This document shows, in pieces, positions 1-11,146 of a stretch of DNA of 64,000 nucleotides (positions are counted from its first letter, which is position 1; every line of letters starts with the position of its first letter). The notes under the pieces were generated by a model. The model ran no database searches. It had not been told where the DNA came from and saw nothing but the letters and a program-made list of their open reading frames with translations. A program made the translations under genes and the position numbers. Source of the DNA: Chloranthus sessilifolius (lineage: Eukaryota; Streptophyta; Magnoliopsida; Chloranthales; Chloranthaceae); contig CM037591.1 in the NCBI GenBank assembly GCA_021018995.1, positions 66,863,901 to 66,927,900 on the forward strand, given 5' to 3'.

Positions 1-119
1 GCCGTGCTAAAATAAAAAGTGGACCAGGGTCAGCAAGTACCTCGGTCCTATAAAAATCCCCAGCAGAGAAGCCAGAAGCATTCACAAAAGACTTCACAAA
101 AAAGGGGGGTAACATAATA

Positions 120-430
120 AACTGTAAAATTCCAAAAAATCCAAAAAATAATAAACTTCAAAATTTCGAAAAAGTTCAAGGAAATAAACTTCAAAATTCC
201 GAAAAAGTTCAGAAAAATAAACTTCAAAATTTTAAAAAATTCACATGAAATGATAGCTTTTAAATTTCAAAAAGTCACATGAAATGGTAGCTTTTAAATT
301 TCAAAAAATTCACATAAAATAATAGCTTTTTAATTCCAAAAAATTCACATAAAATAATAAACTTTAAAAAAAAATCCCGAAAAACATACAAAGTAGCAAT
401 CAGAAAATTCAAAGAAAAATCACATAAATT
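120..430. repeat. A-rich degenerate tandem repeat
   Basis: Units of roughly 40-50 bases repeat imperfectly. Each has a 'caaaattccgaaaaagttc' or 'attcacatgaaatgatagc' type core followed by an A/T run (for example near 150, 195, 240, 280 and 320). It looks like a decayed minisatellite in the 3' non-coding part of the Tat1 element. No coding potential. Confidence 0.5.
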
Positions 431-1692
431 ATACAAAACCAAAAAAATGGATTTACATTCCCCACAGAGCGCACAAGCATAGAGCAGTAAAATATTGATA
501 GTTTATCAGCAATGCAGCTGTGTGACATTAACGTCCTAAGTCTAAGGCATCCCTTGGATTCTGGATCCTACTTTAAGGTAGAAGCAAAGGTGTTGATCCT
601 GGTCAAACAGTCAATGTTTCGATTAGGTCAACTCTACTGCTAAATCTTTACGATGAGCGCTCTACTTTCGTATGAACTTAAGTGTCTTAAGCTTCAGATT
701 CTTCGTTGAAAAAGGTCAATCGTTGGTTGAAACCAACCTGTTAAGAATGAGATTACCCATCAATCAAACTATGTGCAACCATGCATTCGAAAAGGTTCAT
801 TTCCCTTTTATTTTCTACAGGCTTAAAACCTGTATAGGCAGCGGTATCCCTGTAAAGTGTACGCCTTGCATCTGGGTATCCGTATGATGGTCGTTTGTCC
901 TCGTAAATTATACCCGGGCGGGTCCGGGTCGGGGCTTCCATCGCCTTTGTTGTTGCTTATTGCCCCTGATGGGTGCATGATTCTGCATAGTTAATTGATG
1001 ATTATGATCATTGTCAATAGAGGCCAGGATTGGATGCCCCCTTTTGGGAGGTGCCCAATGTTTGGCTGGATCTGTTTAAGGAAGTCGAAACTGGATACTC
1101 TGGGTCATGTGGATTTGGGGCATGTTTTGAAAAATGGCACGCACCCCTAAAAAGTGTTGTGACATCTATTCACTTCACTCAGGTGGTCATGCTAAATAAA
1201 CTTTGGGATCGATGGGTTCGCCCAAAGATCTCAAACTCTGCTTTCTACAGGGGCACCCGCGAATAATCCAATGAGGTCATCAAATGCTTTGAAGGATTGG
1301 ACGCAAACTTTGGAGCCTTGTGTATGTTTACTTCGCGCCTATCTTTGAATGTGGGTCGATCACCCCTCTTACTTACGAAGCTGTTGCATTTAGAATGAAC
1401 CTTGAACATCAATCACCTTTAAATAATCTCGAGAGGCGAACGTTTTTCCCAGCTATTGGGCTTTCGCAACTCATTCCACATCGGTTATGCCCAGTAATGT
1501 CGCTAAGCGCTTGGGAACCGATTACCTCGAGAAACGAATGATTAGCCTCGCACTCCAGGGCTTTCATTTTCTCACCATGTTACTCACCTGATGTTTGAAG
1601 TTTGTTCTGAATGCAGCGGACCCGTCAGTAATGCCTTGGGCCTCTTCAGATGTCTCTTTTCTTTGGCATACGATCACTAGTGATCAGATACC

Positions 1693-1705
1693 AAAGAGGG
1701 GCATC
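1693..1705 (+). promoter_or_regulatory. Polypurine tract (PPT) of Tat1
   Basis: The sequence aaagaggggcatc ends immediately before an LTR beginning TGTAGACACCC. Purine-rich AAGAGGGGCA tracts at this position prime plus-strand synthesis in Tat/Ogre-type elements. The same tract precedes a second LTR at 45638, which supports the assignment. Confidence 0.75.
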
Positions 1706-2052
1706 TGTAGACACCCAAATTTGGCCCAAGGCCAGATCGAAATGTATTTCGAGAGAGGCACATTTTTGAACTTTTGATGGCATGTATGGAACCGTTAGGA
1801 ATCACCCTAGATCCTTTATAAACCAATCTCGACCCTTAGAACCCATTTCAAACCCTAAACCTAACCTTCCCAGGCAATAGATGAAGAATGGTGCACCAGG
1901 ACTGGCTGAGGTCTTCTACTAATATCAAATCATATACCATTGGAAAGATGACTTCTCCAGCTTTCCAACGAGCTAAGAATAGCCTCAATCGGAGTTGTAT
2001 ATCAAAGGTTATGACCATTTGAAAATTGGGCAGAATTTCAGGATTTTTGCCT

Positions 2053-2120
2053 GGCGCAACTAATAGTTGCGCCAAGCCATTTTCCCCATGGATTTGCTTG
2101 GCGCAACTAATAGTTGCGCC
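2053..2120. repeat. Twin 21 bp palindromes in the Tat1 LTR
   Basis: GGCGCAACTA-a-TAGTTGCGCC occurs at 2053-2073 and again at 2100-2120. Each has perfect 10 bp arms around a single base. They lie about 350-420 bases upstream of the TATA box, so they are in U3 and could be protein-binding sites or hairpins. Function is unknown. Confidence 0.8.
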
Positions 2121-2473
2121 AGGCATAAATGGGTCCCCCCACCCCTCGCGAGGCCAACTTCAGCTCTTTGTTCATTCTTTTTTTCTTGTGCATTTGCACA
2201 ACTATTAGTTAGCATATGAAACGATAACTATTTTACCCGAATTTCGTGTTTGGGGTTTGACTTGTTGACCACCTCAACCTTTGGGGTGTGTTTTGATAGT
2301 TCTGTTGTACCCATTCCTTACTTATTTGCAACCCTCCAAGTGGCTTAAAGCCTCACCCCATCATCCACCATTAGAACCACCTTCACACCTTTCCAAGCTC
2401 TCAAAATCCTAAGAAACCTTAGAAAGAGCTAACCCCAATTAGCATTTAAGTAGCCTCCTAATCCACCCTTTTC

Positions 2474-2483
2474 CTATAAATAG
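2474..2483 (+). promoter_or_regulatory. TATA box of the Tat1 LTR
   Basis: CTATAAATAG followed by a C-rich, T-rich leader is the expected LTR promoter. Transcription would start about 30 bases downstream, near 2510. Confidence 0.6.
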
Positions 2484-3190
2484 AGCCCCCCTCCCCTTGG
2501 TTTAAGGGTTGAGAAAGAGCTCAAAGTGAGAAGTACTTCCTCCCTTTTGTGCACTATTTTCATCCAAATTCCAGAATTCCAAAACCTCTTCCCAAGCTTG
2601 TTCTTACATCCAAAACTCATAGCCTAGGTGTGTGTGATCCCCTAGCCTCCCTTCCCTACCTCTTAGCTTTAAGTCTTAGGAGTTAGAACCCCATTTTCCA
2701 CCATACAAGGCCTTCAAGAGCTCATCAAAGCAAGCCACGCAAGGCTCCTCTATGGTGCTACAAGGGCCCGAGGGCTCCGGCTCTCCCCTTTCTTCTCCTA
2801 TCTCTTTCTAGCTCCCTCCATCCTCTCATTTGTGCCGTTACGCCACCAATTTTTCGGTAGGAACGGAGGGGCATAAATAGGATTCTAAGCCCTTTTGGGC
2901 AAGAGGAAGCTATTTTCCTTGCTTCTACTTCATTTTATTGTTGGCCATTGGTAGAGACCGCGTTAAGCGGGTTGATCGGGTGCCTAACACCTTCCCGATC
3001 GATAACCGAAGCCCCTACCCAAGAGCCTTTGGTGTGGACTAGATTTAGAGTCATATTTTTAGCACTTAGGTGCTCATAAAAATGAACTAGGTATCCCGGG
3101 ACACCGAAAGCTCCGGGTGGCGACTCTATATTTTTTTCGTTAGGGAGCGCATCGTCGCGACGGGATCGTCAAAAATCCCACGGTTGCACA

Positions 3191-4166
3191 TGAATCTACT
3201 TGAACCCTGAAACCTGAATCTGCTTAAGCTCTAAAAAGTTAAAAATCTAAAATTAAGAATCTGAACTATATATAAGAAACTTGCATCTGATTTATATTAG
3301 TATCTGCATCTATTTTATGATTGACCTAAACGATCCCTCAAAAATTTCTGAACAACTTTCTGGCACAAGTTTCCCTCATAACGCAGGGGCTTGTTGCATC
3401 CTGAAAAGGGTTCATCAACAATGATGGTAGGTAGGGGTTCCCATCGGCTATATTCCTGCTCTCGAGATATAGTTTACTCGGGAGGTATTTTAAGTTAAGG
3501 ATTAAGTCATGGATTACTGAACTTTACATATAGAAATTAGAGGCACTAAGACACTGAAATTATGCATTGTTCTTGAATCTATTTTCACATATTTAGAAAC
3601 TGATCTTGCATATAATTTCTTTACTTAAATTCTATTTTTATCTGCATTTCTAGTTTTAACATATAATATTCAGATACTTGTTTTGAAACCCATGTTAGTT
3701 CAAATACAATGTCGTTGATGATATTTTTTTACTAAGCTTTGTTGGTTAGCTCACTCCGACTATACCTCACAGGTCTAGGTTCTGAAGTGGCAACTCGGGG
3801 CAGCGAGAGTGATCTTGATTACGTTCCTGAGGAAGAGCCTGAGGTGCCTCCTGAGGAATATTTCTTGGCTTAGGATTTAGTTTATTTATTTACTTTCGGT
3901 GAGAATTTCGACTTGGACGTGGTTTGCCTGACCTGTGATTGAGTATTTGGATTTATGTCTCTACTTTTGACTATTACAAACCATGTATTGGTGATGGTCG
4001 GCCATCATCGGTGGTTCTTTACCTTTCACTTCCGTATTTATTTTAATATTAGATATTATTTACTCTTTACTCTATGTTCTTTGTTTGTTCGGCTTATCGT
4101 TCAACCGATAGGTTGGCAAATCGACCGTTTCTATACTTGAGGGATTGGAAAAGTCGGGTCGCCACA
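3191..4166 (+). repeat. E1 5' LTR, 3' portion
   Basis: This aligns base by base with 10174-11146, with scattered substitutions and small indels, and ends in CA just before a primer-binding site. The missing upstream part is explained by the Tat1 insertion at 3190/3191. Confidence 0.85.
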
Positions 4167-4168
4167 GT

Positions 4169-4180
4169 TGGTATTAGAGC
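4169..4180 (+). promoter_or_regulatory. E1 primer-binding site (initiator Met tRNA)
   Basis: TGGTATTAGAGC starts two bases after the 5' LTR and differs at one position from TGGTATCAGAGC, the complement of the 3' end of plant initiator tRNA-Met. It primes minus-strand synthesis. Confidence 0.8.
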
Positions 4181-4495
4181 TCAGTTATTAGATCTTGTTG
4201 GGACCCGAGAATATGGCAGTAGGTTCTATCAGGACATAAGAGACTCAATTAGGACCTTGTTAAAGTTAGTAGATTATTGGCTTTAGGTCTTTTAAGGGAC
4301 TCACAACTAGGGTTGTAGGTTATGTTTAGAACCTGAGTTGTGGATCTCGCTATCACTTGGAGTGGAGATAATTGATGATCGTGACAGATGTATGGTTATA
4401 GTAGGTGAATGAAGTTTTAGATTTTTGTCGGAACCTAGGGCCATGGTGATCGCAATCTTTATTAATTGGAACCTTGTGTCATGTTGACAGATCAA

Positions 4496-5156
4496 ATGGC
4501 ACCACACAAGAGAACGAAGACTGTACGCATCGATAAAAATGAGCAGAATAGACAGTTGCTGGAGACAGTGATCAACACAATGGCTCAACAGACTGCATTA
4601 CTCACGACAATGTTGAGTGAGACGACTCACACCTCTCCCTCCACACAGGTTGAGTCTTGCTCAAGCTGTGGGAAATGGCACAGGATGAATAAATATAGGT
4701 GGGCCACAGGTGAGTGTTTCAGATGTGACAAACTAGGACATCTAATAAAGGATTTCCCTACAATGGAAACGAAGAAGGCAACACCCGTATCTCAGCAACC
4801 TGCTCAAGGTGTCTATCCTAAACCAATTATATCTATACCTTCAGGGTCATTTCGTACTTCGAACCTTGCTATAACGAGAGTGTCCAGAGTTCCACAAACT
4901 TCACGCACCTCTTCATTCAATCCGATAGCATTCTGCGCAAGGTGCGGGAAACAACACAAGACCAAGGATTGTAGGAGGAATACTAGAGCATGCTTTCGGT
5001 GTGGTACAATCGGGCACATGGTTAAGGATTATCCTCAAGAGGACAAAGGGAGAACTATTTCTGCATCTACTCAGAAATCGACCCGACCTACTGTTCAAGG
5101 TTAAGCTTATGTCGTGATAGCTCAAGAAGCCAGAACGTCGAACAGCGTGATCCAAG
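4496..5156 (+). pseudogene. E1 gag remnant with two zinc-knuckle modules
   Basis: The start is taken at 4496 (MAPHKR), just after an AG that could be a leader splice acceptor. The N-terminus is followed almost at once by nucleocapsid-like sequence, so the central capsid region present in E2 and E4 is missing. Two copies of a CxxCGKxH...CFRCxxxGH module follow, near 4657-4760 and 4930-5030. In both, the last Cys of the CCHC knuckle is replaced (Phe, Tyr). An in-frame stop occurs at 5102-5104, then the frame continues to a splice-donor-like site at 5156/5157. In an active element Gag forms the particle and binds RNA. Internal deletion plus module duplication is inferred by comparison with E2 and E4. 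Confidence 0.75.
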
Positions 5157-5296
5157 GTATTATTATAAGTTGAGATGTCTTCTTATTTTATTTTGTTATA
5201 TATATAATTGCTTGGTACTTAATAAATTTTGTTAATAAGTTATGGATGAACACACATGCTTAGAAAATTTTAATTGAAACGCTTGTCTAAACTAAG
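5157..5296 (+). other. Putative intron at the E1 gag-protease junction
   Basis: This 140 bp stretch begins GT after CAAG and ends AG (ctaaactaag). It is A/T-rich and has stops. Removing it joins the gag frame (phase 1, G) to the protease frame, giving a Gly codon and continuing in frame to the DPES active-site motif. E2 (29870-30013) and E4 (49857-50008) have the same arrangement. No transcript evidence is available here. Confidence 0.6.
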
Positions 5297-5643
5297 GTAC
5301 CCTTTTTATGCGTCAGGAGAGCGATGTAACCAAAACCGAAGCGCGAGTGTCGATAGACCCCGAGTCTACCCATTCTTTTGTCACTCTGTTGTTCGCTGAG
5401 AAGTTGGGCATCTTTCCCAAGGCCATTGATTTTATCTTGGCAGTGTCAGTTCCTACGGGTAACTGAGTGAGCACCGATACCGTGTGTCAATTTGTGATCG
5501 TGATGATCGAAGACCACAAGATGGTAGTTGATTTGATCAATTTGAGCATGGAAGGATTTGACGTGATACTAGGGATGAATTGGTTATCTGCTTACCACAA
5601 GAGCGTGGATTGTCTTCAAAAAATTGTGACATTCCGCTCGTAG
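5297..5643 (+). pseudogene. E1 aspartic protease domain
   Basis: The frame reads through a retropepsin-like domain: the active-site region IDPESTHSF near 5359, an ILAVSVPTG strand, and GFDVILGMNWLS near 5557-5590. The active-site DPG seen in E2 and E4 is DPE here, and a TGA interrupts the frame near 5464, so the enzyme is dead. In an active element it would cleave the Gag-Pol polyprotein. Confidence 0.85.
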
Positions 5644-7140
5644 AAGAGAAAATCTTTTTTATTTTATGGAGTCAAATCCTGCATGGCACCATTTATCTCT
5701 GCCATTCGAGCAGACCGTATGATGAGGAATAGGTGTTGTGGTTATCTGACATACTTGCAAGATCATAAGAAGGAGAAGAAAAATATTATAGATATTATGA
5801 TTGCTTGCAAGTATCCGGATGCTTTTCCTAAAGATCTACCTGGATTACCACCTGACAGGGAGATTGAGTTTGCGATTGAGTTAGCATCAGGTACTGAACC
5901 TGTATCGAAAGCTCCGTATCAAATGGCGCCTGTAAAATTGAAAGAGTTGAAGGAGCAGCTTCAGGAACTACTAGATAAGGGTTTTATCTGATCAAGTGTG
6001 TCACCCTAGGGAGCACCGATTTTGTTTGTGAAGAAGAAAGATGGTTCAATGCGGCTTTGCATTGATTACCGCCAGCTAAATAAGTTGACAATTAAGAACC
6101 GTTATCCGCTTCTTAGAATTGATGATCTATTCGATCAGTTACAAGGAGCATGGTTCTTCTCAAAGATTGACTTGAGGTCAGGCTACCATCAGTTGAAAGT
6201 CAAATCTACAGACATTCAAAAGACAGCGTTCGGAACCCGATATGGACACTACGAGTTCTTGCTCATGCCATTTGGGTTGACAAACGCACCCACATCATTT
6301 ATGGACTTGATGAGCCGAATATTCAAGTCACATTTGGATAAGTCTGTAGTAGTTTTTGTAGATAACATCCTCATCTATTCAAAGACGTGAGAAGAACATG
6401 AGCAGCACTTGCGAGTGGCTCTACAAACACTTAGTGGCCATCAGTTATATGCAAAACTTAGAAAGTGTGAGTTTTAACTTGAGCAGGTCAGTTTCCTAGG
6501 CCATGTTGTCTCTGAGATCGGTATTACGGTTGACCCAGCAAAGATTGAGTCAGTAATGAATTGGGAATAGCCAAAGACTATTACAGAGGTCGTAGTTTCC
6601 TCGATTTGATAGATTACTACAGAAGGTTTGTAGAGGGTTTCTCCAAGATATCAGGCCTGCTTACATAACTTATGAAGAAGAATACTAAGTTTGATTGGAT
6701 AGAAAAGTGTGAGCAGAGTTGTCAGGAACTCAAGAAATGATTGACTACTGCATCAGTACTTGCTATACCATCAGGCAGGGAAGGCTTTGTAGTGTATAGT
6801 GACGCATCATATGGGGGTTTAGGCTGTGTGCTTAACCAGAATGAGAGAGTCATTGCTTATGGGTCTAGTCAGCTAAAAGACTATGAAGAGAATTATCTGA
6901 CACACGACCTTGAGTTGGCTGCAGTGATCTTTGCCTTGAAGATCTGGAGGCATTACCTTTATGGAGAGACCTTTGATATATTCACCGATCGCAAAAGCGA
7001 TCAAGTATCTCTTCTCACAGAAGGAGTTGAATATGAGACAATGCCGATAGATGGAGTTCTTGAAAGATTATGATTGTACCATCTAATACCACCCCGGGAA
7101 AGAAAACGTAGTGGCAGATGCGTTAGTCAAAAGTTCTCTG
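5644..7140 (+). pseudogene. E1 reverse transcriptase and RNase H
   Basis: Reverse transcriptase motifs appear in order: [57 protein letters not shown] and a catalytic box reading FVDN near 6355 instead of FVDD. RNase H follows at 6741-7073 with [26 protein letters not shown] and a damaged FTDRKS. Stops at 5989, 6008 and 6388, plus frameshifts around 6590-6740 and 7000, break it. The loss of the second catalytic Asp would abolish polymerase activity by itself. Confidence 0.9.
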
Positions 7141-8273
7141 CTCAGTTATCACATCTCACCGCAAGGGTGCGATGATGGCATCTATTGGAAGATATGGCTC
7201 TAAGTAGCATGAGATTTGATGTAAAAGGTTCAGGTACGTTAATGGCTACGCTGGTGATACATTCGACTCTCTATGAGAACATTTGCAAACTTCAGATGAC
7301 AGATGATGAGCTTATGGTATCAGACGAGATGTGATTGGAGGAGGTAAAATAGATTTTTCCATCAAAGATGATGGCACGTTGTTGTTTAGAGACAGGGTAT
7401 GAGTACCAATTAACTGAGCTTCGGGACACCATTTTGGAAGAGGCTCATAAGTCTATGTATGCTATTTATCCTGACAGTACCAAGATGTACCAAGACTTAA
7501 AGAAAAGATTTTGGTGGAGGGGTTTAAAGAAAGATGTCATTGAGTATGTCTCGAGATGTCTTGTATTCCAGCAAGTCAAGGTTTATCACCGAAATCCGGC
7601 AGGACTGTTGCAACCACTACCGATGCCTGAGTGGAAATGGGAGGCCATTTCTATGGACTTTATTTTGGCGTTGCCAAGGACATTGAGAAAACACAGTGCC
7701 ATCTGGGTCATTATGAATCAATTGACTAAGTCTACACACTTCTCGCCTTATAATATGTTGTATACCGCCAACAAGCTCGCAAAGTTATTCATCAAGGAGA
7801 TAGTTAAGCTGCATGATATACTGGTAAGTATCGTATCTGACAGAGACCCGATGTACACATCTCAATTTTGGCAGTGATTTCAGGAAGGGATGGGTTCTAG
7901 GCTCGATTACAGTACGGCATTCCATCCTCAGACCGATGGGCAGACTGAGAGGGTGAATCAAATTATAGAGGATATGCTACGTGCTTGCATGTTAGATTTT
8001 TAGGGATCATGGGACCAACATTTACCGCTAATCGAGTTTGCCTATAATAATAGTTACTAGGCTAGCATCGGCATGGCACCCTACGAAGCCTTATATGGAC
8101 GGCGGTGTAGGTCTCCGCTTAATTGGGAAGAAGTGGGCGAGAAACTAATTTTAGGCCCCGAGATCATGGAGAGTACGACCGAGACAGTTTGGTTAATTCG
8201 TGAGAGGTTACGTATTGCTCAAAGTCGTTAGAAGTGCTACACTGATCTTAAAAGGAACCATGTTAAGTTTCAG
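7141..8273 (+). pseudogene. E1 integrase
   Basis: The zinc-binding N-terminus (EAHKS...RCLVFQQVK near 7440-7580) has lost the second His and last Cys of HHCC. The DDE core shows ISMDF near 7650, SDRDPMYTSQFW near 7837-7868 and the [17 protein letters not shown] stretch with the catalytic Glu near 7930-7970. Stops at 7876, 8001, 8059 and 8230 inactivate it. It ends at a splice-donor-like site, followed by a 71 bp intron-like segment before the C-terminal domain. Integrase inserts the cDNA copy into the chromosome. Confidence 0.9.
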
Positions 8274-8344
8274 GTGAGCTTTGTAGCATTGGTCACCTTG
8301 ATATTGTTGTAATTTGTGTTTTGTCACTAATACCTGTGTTTTAG
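8274..8344 (+). other. Putative intron between E1 integrase and chromodomain
   Basis: A 71 bp segment starts GTGAGC after TTTCAG and ends TGTGTTTTAG. A branch-point-like CACTAAT lies about 15-20 bases before the end. Its removal joins ...VKFQ to VGDNVFVK in phase 0, exactly the join expected from the uninterrupted E2 and E3 copies. Because 71 is not a multiple of 3, it would break the frame if not spliced. Confidence 0.65.
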
Positions 8345-8752
8345 GTGGGAGATAACGTATTTGTCAAAATCTCTCCTACAAAAGGTGTGATGCATTTTGG
8401 GAAGAGTGGAAAGCTGAGTCCGCGTTATGTTAGACCTTTTGAGGTATTGGGCCGAGTCGGCGAGGTCACTTACCGTGTAGCCTTGCCACCACTGCTATCG
8501 GGCATGCACAATGTGTTTCGCATGTCCATGTTGTGAAAGTACATGAAGGATTCAACTCACGTATTGGACTACAAGCCCATTGAGCTCCAGAAAGATTTAT
8601 CCTTGGTTGAGGAGCCAATACAAATCTTGGATCGTAAAGAGCAAATCTTAAGAACCAAGAGCACTCCCTTAGTACTCATGAAGTGGCGGAACTATTCTTC
8701 AGAGGAAGCCACTTGGGAGCGCGAAGCGAAAATTCACGAGCAATTTTCATAA
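8345..8752 (+). pseudogene. E1 integrase C-terminus with chromodomain
   Basis: The frame begins GDNVFVKISPTKG, a GPY/F-like module near 8345-8540, and ends with a chromodomain (EQILRTK...VLMKWRNYSSEEATWERE near 8636-8735). A TGA after MSML at 8534-8536 splits it. Chromodomains at this position target chromovirus insertion towards particular chromatin. Length and order match the E2 and E3 copies. Confidence 0.85.
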
Positions 8753-11146
8753 CTTTTCAAATAAAGGTAATCGTAAACTATATAGATATAAGAAAAATAT
8801 AAGTACTTTTGATGTTTAAAACTCCTTTTTCAAACAAACATTACATATATTTATAACAATCACACAACCGGACCTAAGTTGTTGGAATTAGAAGTTTAAC
8901 ACACTAAGGTGTGTATGTGCTTAACATATTGAGCAACCCTTTTATAAGAGGAATGGTATTCTCGTATGCTTTAGGTTAAAGCCTTCTAAAATTTATTTTC
9001 TTAGAGAGAAAGAGGAGAAGAGAGCCATACGCCGGAAAACCTAGCTGGATTTTGAGTCGTTTGATCATTAACTTCGCCTTTATCGTGCCATCGATTGTGA
9101 GATCTGTTTTGTGAAACCTTTTCTCTAAAACCTTTTTCGTTTGAGATCCATAAACCTAGTGCAAGATTGAATCAACCCTTGGATTCATTTTCGACAATTG
9201 GAAGAGGTTGAGATCATTGGGAATGAATAGAAGTGATCCTAGTGAACTCGTAGGAGCGACCGCGGTGTGAATTGTCGAGGAAATCCGCCGATTTCGTTTC
9301 GAAACTTTGTTTGCGTGACTCATTTCAAAGCATGAAATCCTTGATTAAAGGTATGATTTTTATTGAGTTTAAGGTTTAGAATCAATAGATTAAACTTGGG
9401 TTTTATTTTGGGAATGTGTGAGATTTGATTCAGGTGAAAATGAGGCAAAAAATTGCATCGCTCGAGCGAGGACAGAACTTGGTTTTTGTCTTCGTTTTTA
9501 TTTTCTTTTCGATACTATCTTGGTATTTTATCTGTACCTTTTTACTCCAAAATTTGATTAATATGATTCCTTTTGAGTTGGAAAGATAACATCAAGCTCT
9601 ACAACTTTTATGTTTTGACCAACTCGTGAATCAATCGTTTTGAAGGTCAAAAAATTAGGGGAAGGTTACTTCAAATTATCTTCGTTTTTATTTTCTTTCC
9701 GATACTGTCTTGGTATTTTAGCAGTAACTTTTTACTCCAAACTCCGATTGACATTATTTATTTTGCGTTGAAAAGAGAATAGCAAACTCTACAACTTTCG
9801 TGTTTTGACCAACTCGTGAATCAATCTTTTTAAAGGTCAAACAAATTAGGGGAAGGTTACGTCAAATTCTAAGATTGGCAAAAACTTGCTCATTTCAACT
9901 CGATTTTGCGAAAACACTTAAGTAGGTCTAAATTTTTAGTGATTAGAGTTAACCTTAATGCATCTTCGTATATTTGTGATGTTCATTAAGGGCGAAAGGC
10001 CATCAATAGGATTTTGCTTGGCTTCATGCAACTCCAAGTTTTGGTAGGAGAATCTCATTTTTACAGTATTTTATTTTAACTCACATGGATATCTTGAATT
10101 ATAATCTTTGAACTTGCATATGCCATTAAAATCATATCTGTAAACTAAAATTTGAGATGAAAAACTGAAAATCTGAATCTACCTGAACCCTGAAACCTAA
10201 ATCTGCTTAAGCTCTGAAAAGCTGAAAATCTAAAATCAAGAATCTGAACTATATATAAGAAACTTGATCTGATTTATATTAGTATCTGCATCTGTTTTAT
10301 AATTGACCTGAACGACCCCTCAAAAATTCTTGAACAACTTCCTGGTTTTCCTCATGACGCAGGGGCTTGTTGCATCCTCAAAAAGGGTTCATGAACGACG
10401 ATGGTAGGTAGGGGTTCCCATCGACTATATTCTTGCTCTCGAGATATAGTTTACTCGAGAGGTATTTTAAGTTGAGGATTAAGTCATGAATTACTGAACT
10501 TTGCATATAGAAATTAGAGGCATTAAGACACTGAAATTCTGCATTGTTCTTGAATCTATTTTCATATATTTCGAAACTGATCTTGCATATAATTTCTGCA
10601 CTTAAATTCTATTTTTATTTGTATTTCTTATTTTGACATATAATATTCAGATACTTATTTTAAAACCCATGTTAGTTAAAATACAATGTCGTTGATGATA
10701 TTTTTCTACTGAGCTTTTTTGGTTAGCTCACTCCGTCTATACGTCACAGGTCCAGATTCTGAAGTGGCAACTCGGGGCAGCGAGAGTGATCCTGATTACG
10801 TTCCCGAGGAAGAGCTTAAGGTTCCTCTTGAGGAATATTTCTCGGCTTAGGATTTAGTTTATTTATTTGCTTTCGGTGAGACTTTAGACTTGGATGTGAT
10901 TTGTCTGACCTGTGATTGGGTATTTGGATTTATGTCTCTACTTTTGACTGTTACGAACCATGTTTTGGTGATGGTCGACCATCATTGGTGATTCTTTACA
11001 TTTCGCTTTTGCATTTATTTTAATATTAGATACTATTTTTACTTTACTCTTATGTGTGCTCTGTTTATCCGGCTTATCGTTCAACCGATAGGTTGGCGAA
11101 CCGACCGTTCCTATACCTGAGGGATTGGAAAAGTCGGGTCATTACA
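8753..11146 (+). repeat. E1 3' LTR (left boundary unresolved)
   Basis: The right end (TACA at 11146) is set by alignment with the 5' LTR end at 4166. Homology to the 5' copy covers 10174-11146. The left part has no second copy in the window, so the LTR start could be anywhere between the end of pol and about 8950. It holds a 190 bp tandem duplication (9489-9868) and a CGCTCGAGCG palindrome at 9459-9468. No coding potential. Confidence 0.7.
9489..9868. repeat. 190 bp tandem duplication in the E1 LTR
   Basis: Two adjacent units (9489-9678 and 9679-9868) both begin TCTTCGTTTTTATTTTCTTT and share TTGGTATTTTA, CTCTACAAC and TTAGGGGAAGGTTAC segments, with about one change in every seven to ten bases. 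A local duplication inside the LTR. Confidence 0.75.

Larger units (their letters stand above)
1..1705 (+). mobile_element. Tat/Ogre-type element (Tat1), 3' internal non-coding region
   Basis: This stretch lies directly upstream of a polypurine tract and a 3' LTR, so it is the 3' untranslated part of a Tat-type Ty3/gypsy element whose coding region lies left of the window. No frame reads as a known protein. The short frames at 672-887, 1030-1266 and 1320-1541 match no family I recognise and are interrupted. Bases 900-1700 have a more balanced composition than the A-rich first 500 bases and may be a degenerate coding remnant. The assignment rests on position next to the PPT and LTR, not on protein homology. 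Confidence 0.55.
1706..3190 (+). mobile_element. 3' LTR of Tat1
   Basis: The LTR starts TGTAGACACCC directly after the PPT and ends in CA at 3190. From 3191 the sequence is homologous to the E1 3' LTR at 10174 onwards, so the right boundary is fixed by comparison inside the window. A TATA box (ctataaatag, 2474-2483) lies about 770 bases in, followed by a pyrimidine-rich leader. The tail near 3110-3140 has the GGTGGCGACTC-like motif seen near the ends of Tat/Ogre LTRs. The element therefore sits inside the 5' LTR of E1. Its other half and the rest of the E1 LTR lie outside the window. Confidence 0.75.
3191..11146 (+). mobile_element. Ty3/gypsy chromovirus E1 (Tekay/Del-like), decayed
   Basis: Element order is 5' LTR fragment, iMet-type PBS, gag remnant, protease, reverse transcriptase, RNase H, integrase, chromodomain, 3' LTR. 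The 5' LTR fragment (3191-4166) and the end of the 3' LTR (10174-11146) are clearly homologous. The left part of the 5' LTR is displaced by the nested Tat1 element. Coding regions carry many stops and frameshifts. Its right end abuts CACTA-derived DNA at 11147. Domain content and the chromodomain place it in the Tekay/Del group; the exact lineage would need a tree. Confidence 0.85.

Noticed and set aside
672-1777. Host gene at the window start
   Set aside because: Short broken frames with no domain, followed directly by a Tat PPT and LTR. More likely element 3' non-coding DNA.
5297-5316. Acceptor at 5316 (GCGTCAG) for the E1 gag-protease intron
   Set aside because: It gives the wrong frame into the protease. 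The AG at 5296 gives the correct frame and matches E2 and E4.
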